Source: Collinsella sp. (GTDB lineage: Bacteria > Actinomycetota > Coriobacteriia > Coriobacteriales > Coriobacteriaceae). From it: DNA of 11,459 nucleotides. The notes below the pieces were generated by a model, which made no database searches, was not told the origin of the DNA, and was given only the letters and a program-made list of their open reading frames with translations. The stretch is taken from positions 1 to 11,459 of the forward strand of contig JAHHSP010000030.1 in NCBI GenBank assembly GCA_020025115.1, written 5' to 3'. Both the position numbers and the translations under genes were made by a program. This document shows positions 6,258 through 11,459 of the stretch, in pieces (the stretch's first letter is position 1; each line of letters begins with the position of its first letter).

Positions 6258-6282
6258 CCTACCATTCGTCCACGCGGTCGTG
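6258..6282 (+). repeat. Left 25-bp direct repeat (copy of asparaginase 3' end)
   Basis: These 25 bases are identical to 9309-9333, which hold the last eight codons of the asparaginase gene (HDRVDEW and stop, read on the minus strand) plus one base. Here the copy is not attached to any asparaginase gene. An exact match of this length flanking a compositionally different segment is what an attL/attR pair or a long target duplication looks like. Confidence 0.75.
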
Positions 6283-6326
6283 CGACTCGAATTGGGGACC
6301 GTCTTCAATTCGAGTCGCCCGTTTTT
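6282..6326 (+). terminator. Hairpin with T-run, REP-like variant
   Basis: GCGACTCGAATTG (6282-6294) pairs perfectly with CAATTCGAGTCGC (6306-6318) around an 11-base loop, followed by CCGTTTTT. This is a good intrinsic terminator for the HAD-like gene. The hairpin contains AATTGGGGACC, a variant of the REP-like core found elsewhere in the window, so a repeat may have been recruited as terminator. It starts on the last base of the left direct repeat. Confidence 0.7.
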
Positions 6327-6441
6327 AGCTCAGCGATAGATGAAATTGCGACTACTGAGCGGGTTTAGCGTCGATCCGCTTGGGATACTTTGCTTTGACC
6401 CTTTTCGAGTCAAAAGCAGTGAAGACTGATCTATAGTATTT

Positions 6442-6486
6442 TTGCGATTGGATATCTCTGTCTGTATGTAATCGGTTCGCGATAAT
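6442..6486 (+). promoter_or_regulatory. A/T-rich promoter candidate within the 6243-6736 gap
   Basis: The only clearly A/T-rich part of the 494-base gene-free stretch before the MerR-like gene. TTGCGA (6442-6447), 17 bases, TATGTA (6465-6470) is one candidate; a GATAAT (6481-6486) is another -10. A transcript from here would carry a leader of about 250 bases containing the hairpin and mini-ORF described below. No longer protein-coding frame in the gap is convincing. Confidence 0.3.
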
Positions 6487-6493
6487 AACAAGT

Positions 6494-6568
6494 CCTTTCA
6501 CGACGGGGCGCATTTGCGCCGAAGCGCCGTGAAGGGAGATTCCAATGACACTTATGCAAAAACAATGA
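6494..6568 (+). other. Two-tier leader hairpin and seven-codon mini-ORF
   Basis: CCTTTCACG (6494-6502) pairs with CGTGAAGGG (6528-6536) over nine positions with one G-U; inside it GGCGC-ATTT-GCGCC (6507-6520) forms a second perfect stem. The right outer arm carries AAGGGA (6532-6537), seven bases before the ATG of a seven-codon frame, MTLMQKQ (6545-6568). The hairpin would therefore mask that ribosome binding site. This could be a leader-peptide control element or a small structured RNA; no known riboswitch class was recognised. Confidence 0.35.
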
Positions 6569-6630
6569 CTGCAGCGGGGATGGAGTGCAGCCTTTGGAAT
6601 TCGCTCCGATGCCTTTGGGGGGATACGGGA

Positions 6631-6643
6631 GGCTGAGTCAGCC
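6631..6643. repeat. Short palindrome GGCTGA-G-TCAGCC
   Basis: A perfect 6-bp dyad with a one-base centre, about 95 bases before the MerR-like gene. It could be an operator half or a chance palindrome. Confidence 0.25.
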
Positions 6644-6688
6644 GTGCTCGGGCTATGTTGTGTTGGCCGCAGCCCTCGTTTCGCCTTG

Positions 6689-6707
6689 CTGTTCAACGGT
6701 TGAACAG
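6689..6707. promoter_or_regulatory. Operator-like dyad CTGTTCAA-CGG-TTGAACAG
   Basis: A perfect 8-bp inverted repeat with a three-base centre, 29 bases upstream of the MerR-like start codon. MerR-family regulators bind dyads of about this size near their own promoters, so autoregulation is a fair guess. No clear -35/-10 pair frames it. Confidence 0.5.
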
Positions 6708-6736
6708 GCTTGATTGAATGAACGGAAGGGGGGTTT

Positions 6737-7369
6737 ATGGGTCACGGTGAACCAAATAGCGGCTGGCGGGTATCGCAGGTCGAGAGCCTACTCAATATGC
6801 CCAAGCGCGATATCACAAGGTCGTGCTACGCCGATCGTAAACGTGGCGGCGCGGGCATCTTGCAGCCCGCCGACGGCACATGGGGCCGCCGCGACTATAG
6901 TATTGAGGACATTGCCTGGCTGTACCTGGTCAAACTACAGCATGAACAGGGTTACAGTCTGCCCGAGATCGCTAAAAGGATGGATACGTCTGCCGGTGTC
7001 AGCGTGCTGTGCGAGCACCTGGACGCCGTGGCGGCTCGCGCCGCCGAGGCGTATGAGGAGGTCCTTGAAAAGCGAGAGCGCGCACGCGTATTGCGTTGCG
7101 CACTGGCCGTGAGCCCGTGTGAGGTGCACGATGCGGTCGAGGGTTATTTGCAGGAGCGCATCGGTGAGATGGCGCTTGAGATCTTGCGGCGGGCGCTCTG
7201 GCAGCTCATGCGGCCAACTGCTGCAACTGGCCGTGTCCCCCAGCTTGACGCTTCGGAGGGCGACCAGGTACGGCGAATTATGGATGCGCCCGGAATGGAC
7301 TTGGCAATTGAATTATGGGCAGGTCCGGGTACGTTTGAGCATCTTCGGGATGCAGCCGCTACCTGGTAG
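6737..7369 (+). CDS. MerR-family-like transcriptional regulator
   Basis: A 210-residue protein with an N-terminal MerR-type winged helix (about 10-85): WRVSQVESLLNMPKRDITRS, the basic wing with WGRRDYSIEDIAWLYLVKLQ (49-68), and HEQGYSLPEIAKRM. A helical linker (about 90-125) would form the dimer coiled coil, and the rest (126-210) has no effector domain I recognise. It is not a metal-sensor type: no conserved cysteine pattern is seen. Translation starts at ATG with a strong GGAAGGGGGG in front. It opens an apparent operon with the DUF4230-type gene (38 bases on) and the 59-residue membrane peptide. A perfect dyad lies just upstream. It sits inside the putative island and probably regulates the genes behind it; its ligand is unknown. 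Confidence 0.8.
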   Translation: MGHGEPNSGWRVSQVESLLNMPKRDITRSCYADRKRGGAGILQPADGTWGRRDYSIEDIAWLYLVKLQHEQGYSLPEIAKRMDTSAGVSVLCEHLDAVAARAAEAYEEVLEKRERARVLRCALAVSPCEVHDAVEGYLQERIGEMALEILRRALWQLMRPTAATGRVPQLDASEGDQVRRIMDAPGMDLAIELWAGPGTFEHLRDAAATW

Positions 7370-7407
7370 GAAGATGCCGAATACACTTGATTGGTAGGGA
7401 TATTGGC

Positions 7408-8088
7408 ATGATTAACGAGAACGGTTTGCTGGGAAGGCTGATGCGCGGGAAAAAATTCGCGATCCGCAAGAGCGTCGTGTTCGCTTTGGTCGGAGGCATG
7501 ATGCTCGGATCGGGCGGCGTATTGTTCTTCCAGTGGTACAACCCCAAAGACGTTCCGGAGACGCCGGCGTTCGACGCCTCGCTGATCATGAGCCGAATCG
7601 TTGATCGCAACGAGATGGTGGCGGCGTCGCAGGACTACACGATTGTCGAAAAGGCGGGGGACCGAAACAAGCTCTTCGATTTCATCGAGATTCCATTCAC
7701 ACAAAACAGTTTTTGGTATCGCTACTCGGGGGTTATCGAGGCAACGGTCGATCTGAGGGCCGCCCAATGGGACACCAAGGGCGACACATCGATCACGGTG
7801 ACCCTACCGGAGCCCTCAATGCAAAATGTCCCTGACATGAATGTCTCCGGGGTACTCGAGGAACGTAACAACATCCTGAATCCCATTCACGTCGAAGACG
7901 TTGATGCTTTTCAGCGCGACTGCATCGCCAGGAGTGACCAGCAGGCCAAGGAGGGTGGCTTGTTGGATCGTGCAAAGGAGAACGCCCAGGCAAACCTGCA
8001 GGGCATGTTCGATATCGCCTGCGGCAAAGACGTGTGCAGGGTCGAGATCGAGTGGATTGATCGGGAGGATGGGGTGAAAGATGAGTAA
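7408..8088 (+). CDS. DUF4230-type membrane-anchored protein
   Basis: A 226-residue protein with a positively charged N-terminus, one transmembrane helix (about 22-42) and an extracytoplasmic domain that matches the DUF4230 pattern: VDRNEMVAASQDYTIVE, FWYRYSGVIEATVDLRAAQW (102-121), ITVTLPEPSM, ILNPIHVEDVDAF and GLLDRAKENAQANLQGM (184-200). The function of this family is not known. It carries C172, C205 and C210 in the outer part, where a disulphide is possible. The ATG at 7408 has TAGGGA seven bases before it and is preferred to an in-frame TTG at 7387. Its stop codon overlaps the start of the next gene (ATGAGTAA), so the two are probably translationally coupled. The context suggests a membrane partner pair under control of the MerR-like regulator. 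The DUF4230 call is from memory of the family pattern. Confidence 0.78.
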   Translation: MINENGLLGRLMRGKKFAIRKSVVFALVGGMMLGSGGVLFFQWYNPKDVPETPAFDASLIMSRIVDRNEMVAASQDYTIVEKAGDRNKLFDFIEIPFTQNSFWYRYSGVIEATVDLRAAQWDTKGDTSITVTLPEPSMQNVPDMNVSGVLEERNNILNPIHVEDVDAFQRDCIARSDQQAKEGGLLDRAKENAQANLQGMFDIACGKDVCRVEIEWIDREDGVKDE

Positions 8089-8260
8089 AAAGATTCTGCT
8101 TGCAATCGGGGCGATGGTGCTGCTCGCTTTTGCATTATTCAACGCAACGATCTTATCGTGGGGGATAGAAAAGGTTCGGATAAGGCGTCGGGAGAAAAAA
8201 GTTAGATTCGAGACAATCTCTGAAGTCGATGCGGCAGAGACGCGAATCTCGATCGACTAG
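8081..8260 (+). CDS. 59-residue single-pass membrane peptide
   Basis: A small protein beginning MSKKILLAIGAMVLLAFALF: a lysine-rich start, a transmembrane helix (about 5-27), then a very basic stretch (EKVRIRRREKKVRF, 30-43) and a short acidic tail. The basic segment next to the helix, and the short KK start, leave topology uncertain. It overlaps the DUF4230-type gene by eight bases, the classic sign of translational coupling; GGGTGAAAG just upstream can serve as ribosome binding site. No family is recognised. It is followed by a stable hairpin that closes the operon. Overlap, hydrophobic pattern and position make it a likely real gene. Confidence 0.7.
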   Translation: MSKKILLAIGAMVLLAFALFNATILSWGIEKVRIRRREKKVRFETISEVDAAETRISID

Positions 8261-8295
8261 TACGACGTGGCGGCTTAAGACGAGACTAGAAATGG

Positions 8296-8336
8296 AAATG
8301 GAGAGGGGTGGTTGTTTTAGCCGCCCCTCTCCATTT
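8296..8336. terminator. Long hairpin closing the MerR-DUF4230 operon
   Basis: AAATGGAGAGGGG (8296-8308) pairs perfectly with CCCCTCTCCATTT (8324-8336) around a 15-base loop that can pair further (GG with CC). No T-run follows beyond the arm's own ATTT, so it may act as a bidirectional or weak intrinsic terminator or as an mRNA 3' stabiliser. Confidence 0.65.
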
Positions 8337-8437
8337 GCGCGATTCGAAGTAGCATTGGGCCGGACGGAGGTACCGATTGGCTCGATGTTGTCTAATAATG
8401 AATCAATGTGACTGGCAATTCGAGGAAGGGGTTTGTA

Positions 8438-9229
8438 ATGGTTGATTTTGAGGGTGAAAACCAAGGTGAAGAGAAGAGCGCGGTGGATATCGCGACGGCG
8501 GCAAACGTGGCAATCGAGATTGCGATGATCGCTGTGGATTTTATTCCGGGCGACAAGGCGGAAAAGCTGGTTTCAGGTGTAAAAAAATATGCTCCTGTTG
8601 CCAAGCGTATGGTCGATAAGATGCCCGATATGGCGCCAATCGCCAAACAGGCGGCAGACGCGCTGCAGGACAAAGCACCAGATGTGATGGCCGTAGGGGC
8701 AGATAGGGTGAAGGGTGCGATGAAAAGCGCTGCCGATGCCGTCGCCGAACGGGGTCGCGCCGTTGGCGATTCCGTGAAGGAGAGCGCTGAGACGCGTGAA
8801 CGCGAAAAGGCGCGAAAGGCGGCCCGCCGCGCCCTGTTGGATGGCGCCGGCAATCAAATGCCTGTCGAGCAGTTCCTGCAGAATTGGGAGATCCAGAGCG
8901 GGGCAACCGTCCAGCCGGGAGAAGGGTACATGGGGTTCAGCGGCTGTTACGTGATTGCGACTTACGCCCATGCAGTTAAGAGGGGCGATTTCAGCAAGTT
9001 CCGCGACCTGTACGTCGGCAAGTCGGAGAACGTTGGGGAAAGCATTTTCAAGGATCTTACCGGCAGGGGAAACGTCGATGTGTACGCCGATGTGAAATAC
9101 AGGCAGTGCGTGTACGTCTTGGTGTACCCGTGTCCGCCCGAAAAGATCGATGAACTGGAGGACTCTTTGATTACTGCGCTTGAAGCAGACCGATCCTATA
9201 ACGGTGGTGCAAGCTCAACGGTTTCATAG
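8438..9229 (+). CDS. Helical protein with degenerate GIY-YIG-like C-terminal domain
   Basis: A 263-residue protein. Residues 14-36 form a moderately hydrophobic helix, about 37-136 is Ala/Lys/Glu/Asp-rich and probably a long helical or coiled-coil region, and about 165-257 resembles a GIY-YIG nuclease fold: GCYVIATY (169-176), LYVGKSENVGESIFKDL (191-207), a beta strand QCVYVLVYPCPP and LEDSLITALEADRSYNGG (240-257), which fits the usual glutamate (E241) and Asn-Gly ending. The catalytic arginine expected about ten residues after YIG aligns with S202, and the segment between the two signature tyrosines is longer than normal, so cleavage activity is doubtful. ATG at 8438 is chosen over the in-frame GTG at 8408 because GAGGAAGGGG precedes it. 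A TAATAAT stretch at 8393-8399 may be its -10. It is the last gene of the putative island, with its own transcription unit. The nuclease-fold call is tentative. Confidence 0.7.
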   Translation: MVDFEGENQGEEKSAVDIATAANVAIEIAMIAVDFIPGDKAEKLVSGVKKYAPVAKRMVDKMPDMAPIAKQAADALQDKAPDVMAVGADRVKGAMKSAADAVAERGRAVGDSVKESAETREREKARKAARRALLDGAGNQMPVEQFLQNWEIQSGATVQPGEGYMGFSGCYVIATYAHAVKRGDFSKFRDLYVGKSENVGESIFKDLTGRGNVDVYADVKYRQCVYVLVYPCPPEKIDELEDSLITALEADRSYNGGASSTVS

Positions 9230-9260
9230 AGGCGACGTATCGGCATAGATGTTTGCGGAT

Positions 9261-9286
9261 GCCCCGTCGGCGCTTGTGGTCGGGGC
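9261..9286. terminator. Weak hairpin after the GIY-YIG-like gene
   Basis: GCCCCG (9261-9266) pairs with CGGGGC (9281-9286) around a 14-base loop, 31 bases after the stop codon. Only TGTGTTAC follows, so it is a poor intrinsic terminator, but it is the only hairpin between this gene and the convergent asparaginase gene. Confidence 0.35.
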
Positions 9287-9308
9287 TGTGTTACATCCAG
9301 GTGCATCT

Positions 9309-9333
9309 CCTACCATTCGTCCACGCGGTCGTG
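9309..9333 (+). repeat. Right 25-bp direct repeat (true asparaginase 3' end)
   Basis: Identical to 6258-6282. Here the repeat is the genuine end of the asparaginase reading frame, from its stop codon to the His eight codons back, plus one base outside. It would be the second attachment half-site of the putative island. Confidence 0.75.
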
Positions 9334-10377
9334 GTTGATGGGACGGTAGAACAAACGCCGCAACTCGTCGGCATCGCGTGTTTGGCCGAGGGCCCACATG
9401 GTCTTGGCCACGAGCGCCTCGGTGGTCATGTCGCCGCCCTTGAGGATGCCGGGATGCTCGGCGTACGTGCGGCCAACCTCGTATACACCCAGGTCCAAGC
9501 CTTCCTCGGGCACCTGCGTGGTCATGACCACGGTTCGGCCGGAGTCGACCCAATCAAAGATGGCTTCCTGGTAGGATGCGCCGTCGGCGCCTCGCTCGGG
9601 CACGCCGCCCATGCCGAAGGTCTCGAGGATCACGGCGTCGTAGTCGGGCTTGAGCAGGCGGAGGATGTCGGGCGCGAGACCGGGCGTGAGCTTGAGGGCG
9701 CATACGCGGCTGTTGAGCTCGGCGTAGAAGCGGGGCACCGCGGCATCGCCGTCCATGGCGCCCGCCATTGCGGTTGTGGCGCGGTCGCCTGCGGTTGGAC
9801 CGGTGGGCGTGGCAACCGACCCGCTGCGGATGATCTTGTCCTGGCGCAGGTACGCCAACACGGGATAGTTGATGCTGTTGAAGGCGTTGAAGCTCATGGT
9901 GCGCTGCTTGCGGGCGCGCGTGCCGGCGATCGCGTAGCCGCCAAAGACGATGGACACGTCGCGCGAGCGGTCCGACGTGGCATAGACCAGGCTCTGGTAC
10001 AGGTTGATCTTCGCGTCGGTGAAGGGGTTGCCCATGGGCTGCTGGGAGCCGGTGAGCACGATGGGCTTGGGGCTGTCCTGTATGAGGTAGGAGAGCGCCG
10101 CGGCCGTGTAGGCCATGGTGTCGGTGCCGTGCAGGACCACGAAGCCATCGTGGGCGTGGTAGTTCTCACGGATGACCCGGGCGATGCGCAGCCAGTCGGC
10201 AGGACGCATGTTGGTGCTGTCGATGTTCATGGGTTGCACGATCTTGAGCTCGCACACCCCCTCGATCTCGGGCACGCTGAGGGCGAGTTCCTCGCCGGTG
10301 AGAGCGGGGGAGAGGCCATTGCCGTCCTCGGCGGAGGCGATAGTGCCGCCGGTGGCGATCAAGAGGATGTGCTTCAT
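9310..10377 (-). CDS. ansA: Cytoplasmic type I L-asparaginase
   Basis: A 355-residue asparaginase that hydrolyses L-asparagine to aspartate and ammonia. No signal peptide is present, so it is the cytoplasmic (type I) form. Catalytic motifs are visible: ATGGTIAS with nucleophile T12, LHGTDTMAY with T85 and D86, and the lysine K157 in GTRARKQRT, which aligns with E. coli AnsA K163. The N-terminal start is MKHILLIATGGT, with AAAGGAG seven bases upstream; the open frame extends farther but without homology. The last eight codons form the 25-bp repeat shared with 6258-6282. It is divergent from guaA and convergent with the GIY-YIG-like gene. A glutaminase side activity cannot be judged from sequence. 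The family is secure. Confidence 0.95.
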   Translation of the reverse strand: MKHILLIATGGTIASAEDGNGLSPALTGEELALSVPEIEGVCELKIVQPMNIDSTNMRPADWLRIARVIRENYHAHDGFVVLHGTDTMAYTAAALSYLIQDSPKPIVLTGSQQPMGNPFTDAKINLYQSLVYATSDRSRDVSIVFGGYAIAGTRARKQRTMSFNAFNSINYPVLAYLRQDKIIRSGSVATPTGPTAGDRATTAMAGAMDGDAAVPRFYAELNSRVCALKLTPGLAPDILRLLKPDYDAVILETFGMGGVPERGADGASYQEAIFDWVDSGRTVVMTTQVPEEGLDLGVYEVGRTYAEHPGILKGGDMTTEALVAKTMWALGQTRDADELRRLFYRPINHDRVDEW

Positions 10378-10405
10378 GCGGGCTCCTTTGCTCTGCGGGC
10401 CTATT

Positions 10406-10432
10406 GGCGCCACGCGCAACGGCTTTGGCGCC
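10406..10432. repeat. Dyad in the asparaginase leader
   Basis: GGCGCCA (10406-10412) and TGGCGCC (10426-10432) form a perfect 7-bp inverted repeat with a 13-base spacer, about 29 bases before the asparaginase start. It could be an operator or a leader hairpin. Confidence 0.35.
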
Positions 10433-10475
10433 CTTATGGGAGGATGCCCGAAGCGCGACGAGGCGACATCGAGAT

Positions 10476-10481
10476 ATTGTA
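10476..10481 (-). promoter_or_regulatory. Candidate -10 of the asparaginase promoter
   Basis: TACAAT on the minus strand is a good -10 match about 95 bases upstream of the start codon. No convincing -35 hexamer lies 16-18 bases before it. Confidence 0.35.
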
Positions 10482-10503
10482 GGCCAAAAACCCTGTAGGA
10501 TTT

Positions 10504-10532
10504 CTGCGTAAGCGCAGCTCGGCGAGTATGAT
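10504..10532 (+). promoter_or_regulatory. Candidate guaA promoter with dyad
   Basis: TATGAT (10527-10532) is a five-of-six -10 match. At the -35 position lies the small dyad CTGCG-TAAG-CGCAG (10504-10517) rather than a consensus hexamer, which suggests a bound regulator or a weak promoter. The 5' leader would be about 50 bases. Confidence 0.4.
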
Positions 10533-10554
10533 GTACCAATTATCTGAGACGTGG

Positions 10555-10575
10555 TGCCGCTGCGGGGCAGCGGCA
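10555..10575 (+). other. Leader hairpin directly before the guaA ribosome binding site
   Basis: TGCCGCTG (10555-10562) pairs perfectly with CAGCGGCA (10568-10575) around a CGGGG loop. The stem ends five bases before GGGAGG, so it could influence guaA translation. It does not look like a purine riboswitch. Confidence 0.45.
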
Positions 10576-10590
10576 TGGTTGGGAGGCTCC

Positions 10591-11459
10591 ATGGCCCATA
10601 ACGCATCCGAGCAGATTCGGCAGAAGGTGCTGGTATTCGACTTTGGCGCACAGTACGCGCAGCTCATCGCTCGCCGCGTGCGCGACCTGCATGTGTATTC
10701 GGAGATCGTCCCGTGCGACATCTCCGCCGATGAAGTGCGCGAGATGGCACCCGCCGCGCTGATCCTCTCGGGCGGCCCCGCGTCCGTGTATGCCGAGGAC
10801 GCGCCCACGGTCGACCCTGCCATCTACGAGCTCGGCCTGCCCATACTGGGCTTTTGCTACGGGCACCAGGTCACCGCCGTCACGCTCGGCGGCGAGGTGG
10901 GCCATTCCGAGATCGGTGAGTACGGACCGGCCACCATCGAGCGCGACCGCGACAGCGCCCTGTTCAACGCGACGCCGCTCGAGCAGACCGTGTGGATGAG
11001 CCACCGCGACGCCGTGTCCCGCGTGCCCGAGGGTTTTGCGGTGACGGCGAGCACCTCCGTGTGCCCGGTCGCCGCCATGGAGAACGCCGAGCGCCGTATC
11101 TACACCACGCAGTTCCACCCGGAGGTCAAGCACACCGAGTACGGCGGGCAGCTGCTGAGCAACTTCCTGTTCGACATCTGCGGGCTTGAGGCCGACTGGA
11201 CCATGGACAACCTGGTCGAGACCATGACGGATGAGTTCCGAGCCACCGTGGGCGAGGATCGCGTGATCTTGGCGCTTTCCGGCGGCGTTGACTCCTCGGT
11301 GGTCGCGGCGCTCGGCGCGCGCGCCGTGGGACGCCAGATGACCTGTGTGTTCATCAATCACGGCCTTCTGCGCCGTGGCGAGCCCGAGCAGGTGGAGGAG
11401 GTCTTCACCAAGCAGTTCGACGTCGACTTCGTGCACGTGCACGCGGAGGAGCGCTATGC
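10591..11459 (+). CDS. guaA: GMP synthase (glutamine-hydrolysing), N-terminal part
   Basis: The first 289 codons of GMP synthase, which converts XMP to GMP with ATP and glutamine-derived ammonia in purine synthesis; family members are about 510-530 residues, so the rest lies beyond the window. The N-terminal class I glutamine amidotransferase domain shows VLVFDFGAQYAQLIARRV, the nucleophile C89 in LGFCYGHQ, and the H176-P177-E178 triad part in TQFHPEVKHTEYGG. The ATP pyrophosphatase domain begins with the P-loop LALSGGVDSS (SGGVDSS at 230-236), followed by VFINHGLLRRGEPEQV. GGGAGG precedes the ATG at a normal distance. It is divergent from the asparaginase gene with a 213-base shared upstream region. 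No abnormal residues are seen in the visible part. Confidence 0.96.
   Translation, partial: MAHNASEQIRQKVLVFDFGAQYAQLIARRVRDLHVYSEIVPCDISADEVREMAPAALILSGGPASVYAEDAPTVDPAIYELGLPILGFCYGHQVTAVTLGGEVGHSEIGEYGPATIERDRDSALFNATPLEQTVWMSHRDAVSRVPEGFAVTASTSVCPVAAMENAERRIYTTQFHPEVKHTEYGGQLLSNFLFDICGLEADWTMDNLVETMTDEFRATVGEDRVILALSGGVDSSVVAALGARAVGRQMTCVFINHGLLRRGEPEQVEEVFTKQFDVDFVHVHAEERY

Larger units (their letters stand above)
6258..9333. mobile_element. Putative 3-kb genomic island at the 3' end of the asparaginase gene
   Basis: The segment between the two 25-bp direct repeats (3026 bases without repeats) has visibly lower G+C in places, its own regulator and accessory genes, and no housekeeping gene. 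Outside it, the HAD-like gene and the asparaginase gene would be close convergent neighbours. Use of a gene's 3' end as attachment site, with the coding end restored, is common for elements carrying a tyrosine recombinase. No recombinase, transposase or replication gene is seen inside, so it would be a decayed or trans-mobilised element. The alternative is duplication by illegitimate recombination. Confidence 0.5.

Noticed and set aside
6352..6696. A 114-codon minus-strand frame in the gap before the MerR-like gene
   Set aside because: No recognisable domain, unconvincing composition, and it overlaps the A/T-rich promoter-like stretch, leader hairpin and operator-like dyad.
6283..9308. An integrase, transposase, toxin-antitoxin pair or CRISPR array in the island
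   Set aside because: None of the frames shows recombinase, DDE or HUH motifs, no antitoxin-like partner is adjacent to another small gene, and no regular spaced repeats were found.
9253..10482. A 409-codon plus-strand frame
   Set aside because: It is the antisense shadow of the asparaginase gene, which has clear catalytic motifs; the plus frame has none.
10533..10590. A riboswitch in the guaA leader
   Set aside because: The predicted leader is only about 50 bases with one simple hairpin; no purine (G-box), PRPP or ppGpp aptamer pattern was seen.
10540..11442. A 300-codon minus-strand frame
   Set aside because: Antisense to guaA, whose amidotransferase and P-loop motifs are unambiguous.
1..11459. 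tRNA or rRNA genes
   Set aside because: No cloverleaf with a TTCRA T-loop or rRNA-like stretch was recognised on either strand by eye; the island's attachment-like repeat lies in a protein gene, not a tRNA gene.

Overview
The window is a GC-rich bacterial chromosome segment. Sampled lines are around 70% G+C in the core genes and about 38-45% in parts of the 6.3-9.2 kb stretch. Genes are densely packed and mostly preceded by good Shine-Dalgarno sequences. Gene content and protein style point to the Actinomycetota, most likely a Coriobacteriia gut bacterium such as Collinsella: class III fructose-bisphosphatase, a GlnA2-like glutamine synthetase homologue, a GlnR-like OmpR regulator, and a membrane-anchored HtrA with a long disordered N-terminus. 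The genus is an inference from familiarity, not from a search.

Left part (1-5366, all + strand): the 3' two thirds of fbp (gluconeogenesis); a type I glutamine synthetase homologue (1440-2777) whose key metal ligands and flap glutamate are replaced; a 220-residue OmpR/PhoB-type regulator with a degenerate receiver (2840-3502); and an HtrA-type serine protease (3758-5260) that ends in a strong intrinsic terminator. A GTAAC-n6-GAAAC element resembling actinobacterial GlnR half-sites lies upstream of the glutamine synthetase homologue, so this gene and the regulator may form one nitrogen-sensing module. REP-like elements built on AATTGGGGACAGGTACAA sit after fbp, after the regulator (as a perfect 28-bp inverted pair) and after htrA.

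Middle (5363-6242): a small XRE-type regulator on the minus strand with two operator-like dyads in its promoter region, and a divergent short HAD-like protein that has lost the catalytic aspartates.

Island (6258-9333): the last 24 bases of the asparaginase gene plus one more base (25 nt) occur as an exact direct repeat at 6258-6282 and 9309-9333. The roughly 3.0 kb between them looks like an insertion at the 3' end of that gene, although no integrase or transposase is visible. Its cargo is a MerR-like regulator, a DUF4230-type membrane-anchored protein and a 59-residue membrane peptide in one apparent operon, followed by a separate gene for a helical protein with a C-terminal GIY-YIG-like domain that lacks the catalytic arginine. 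The 494-base stretch before the MerR gene has a two-tier hairpin, a seven-codon mini-ORF and a 19-bp operator-like dyad.

Right part (9310-11459): a cytoplasmic L-asparaginase (minus strand) and, divergent from it, the 5' two thirds or less of guaA (GMP synthase), which runs off the window. Asparaginase, GMP synthase (a glutamine user) and the glutamine synthetase homologue all touch amide-nitrogen metabolism, but nothing seen links them in one operon.
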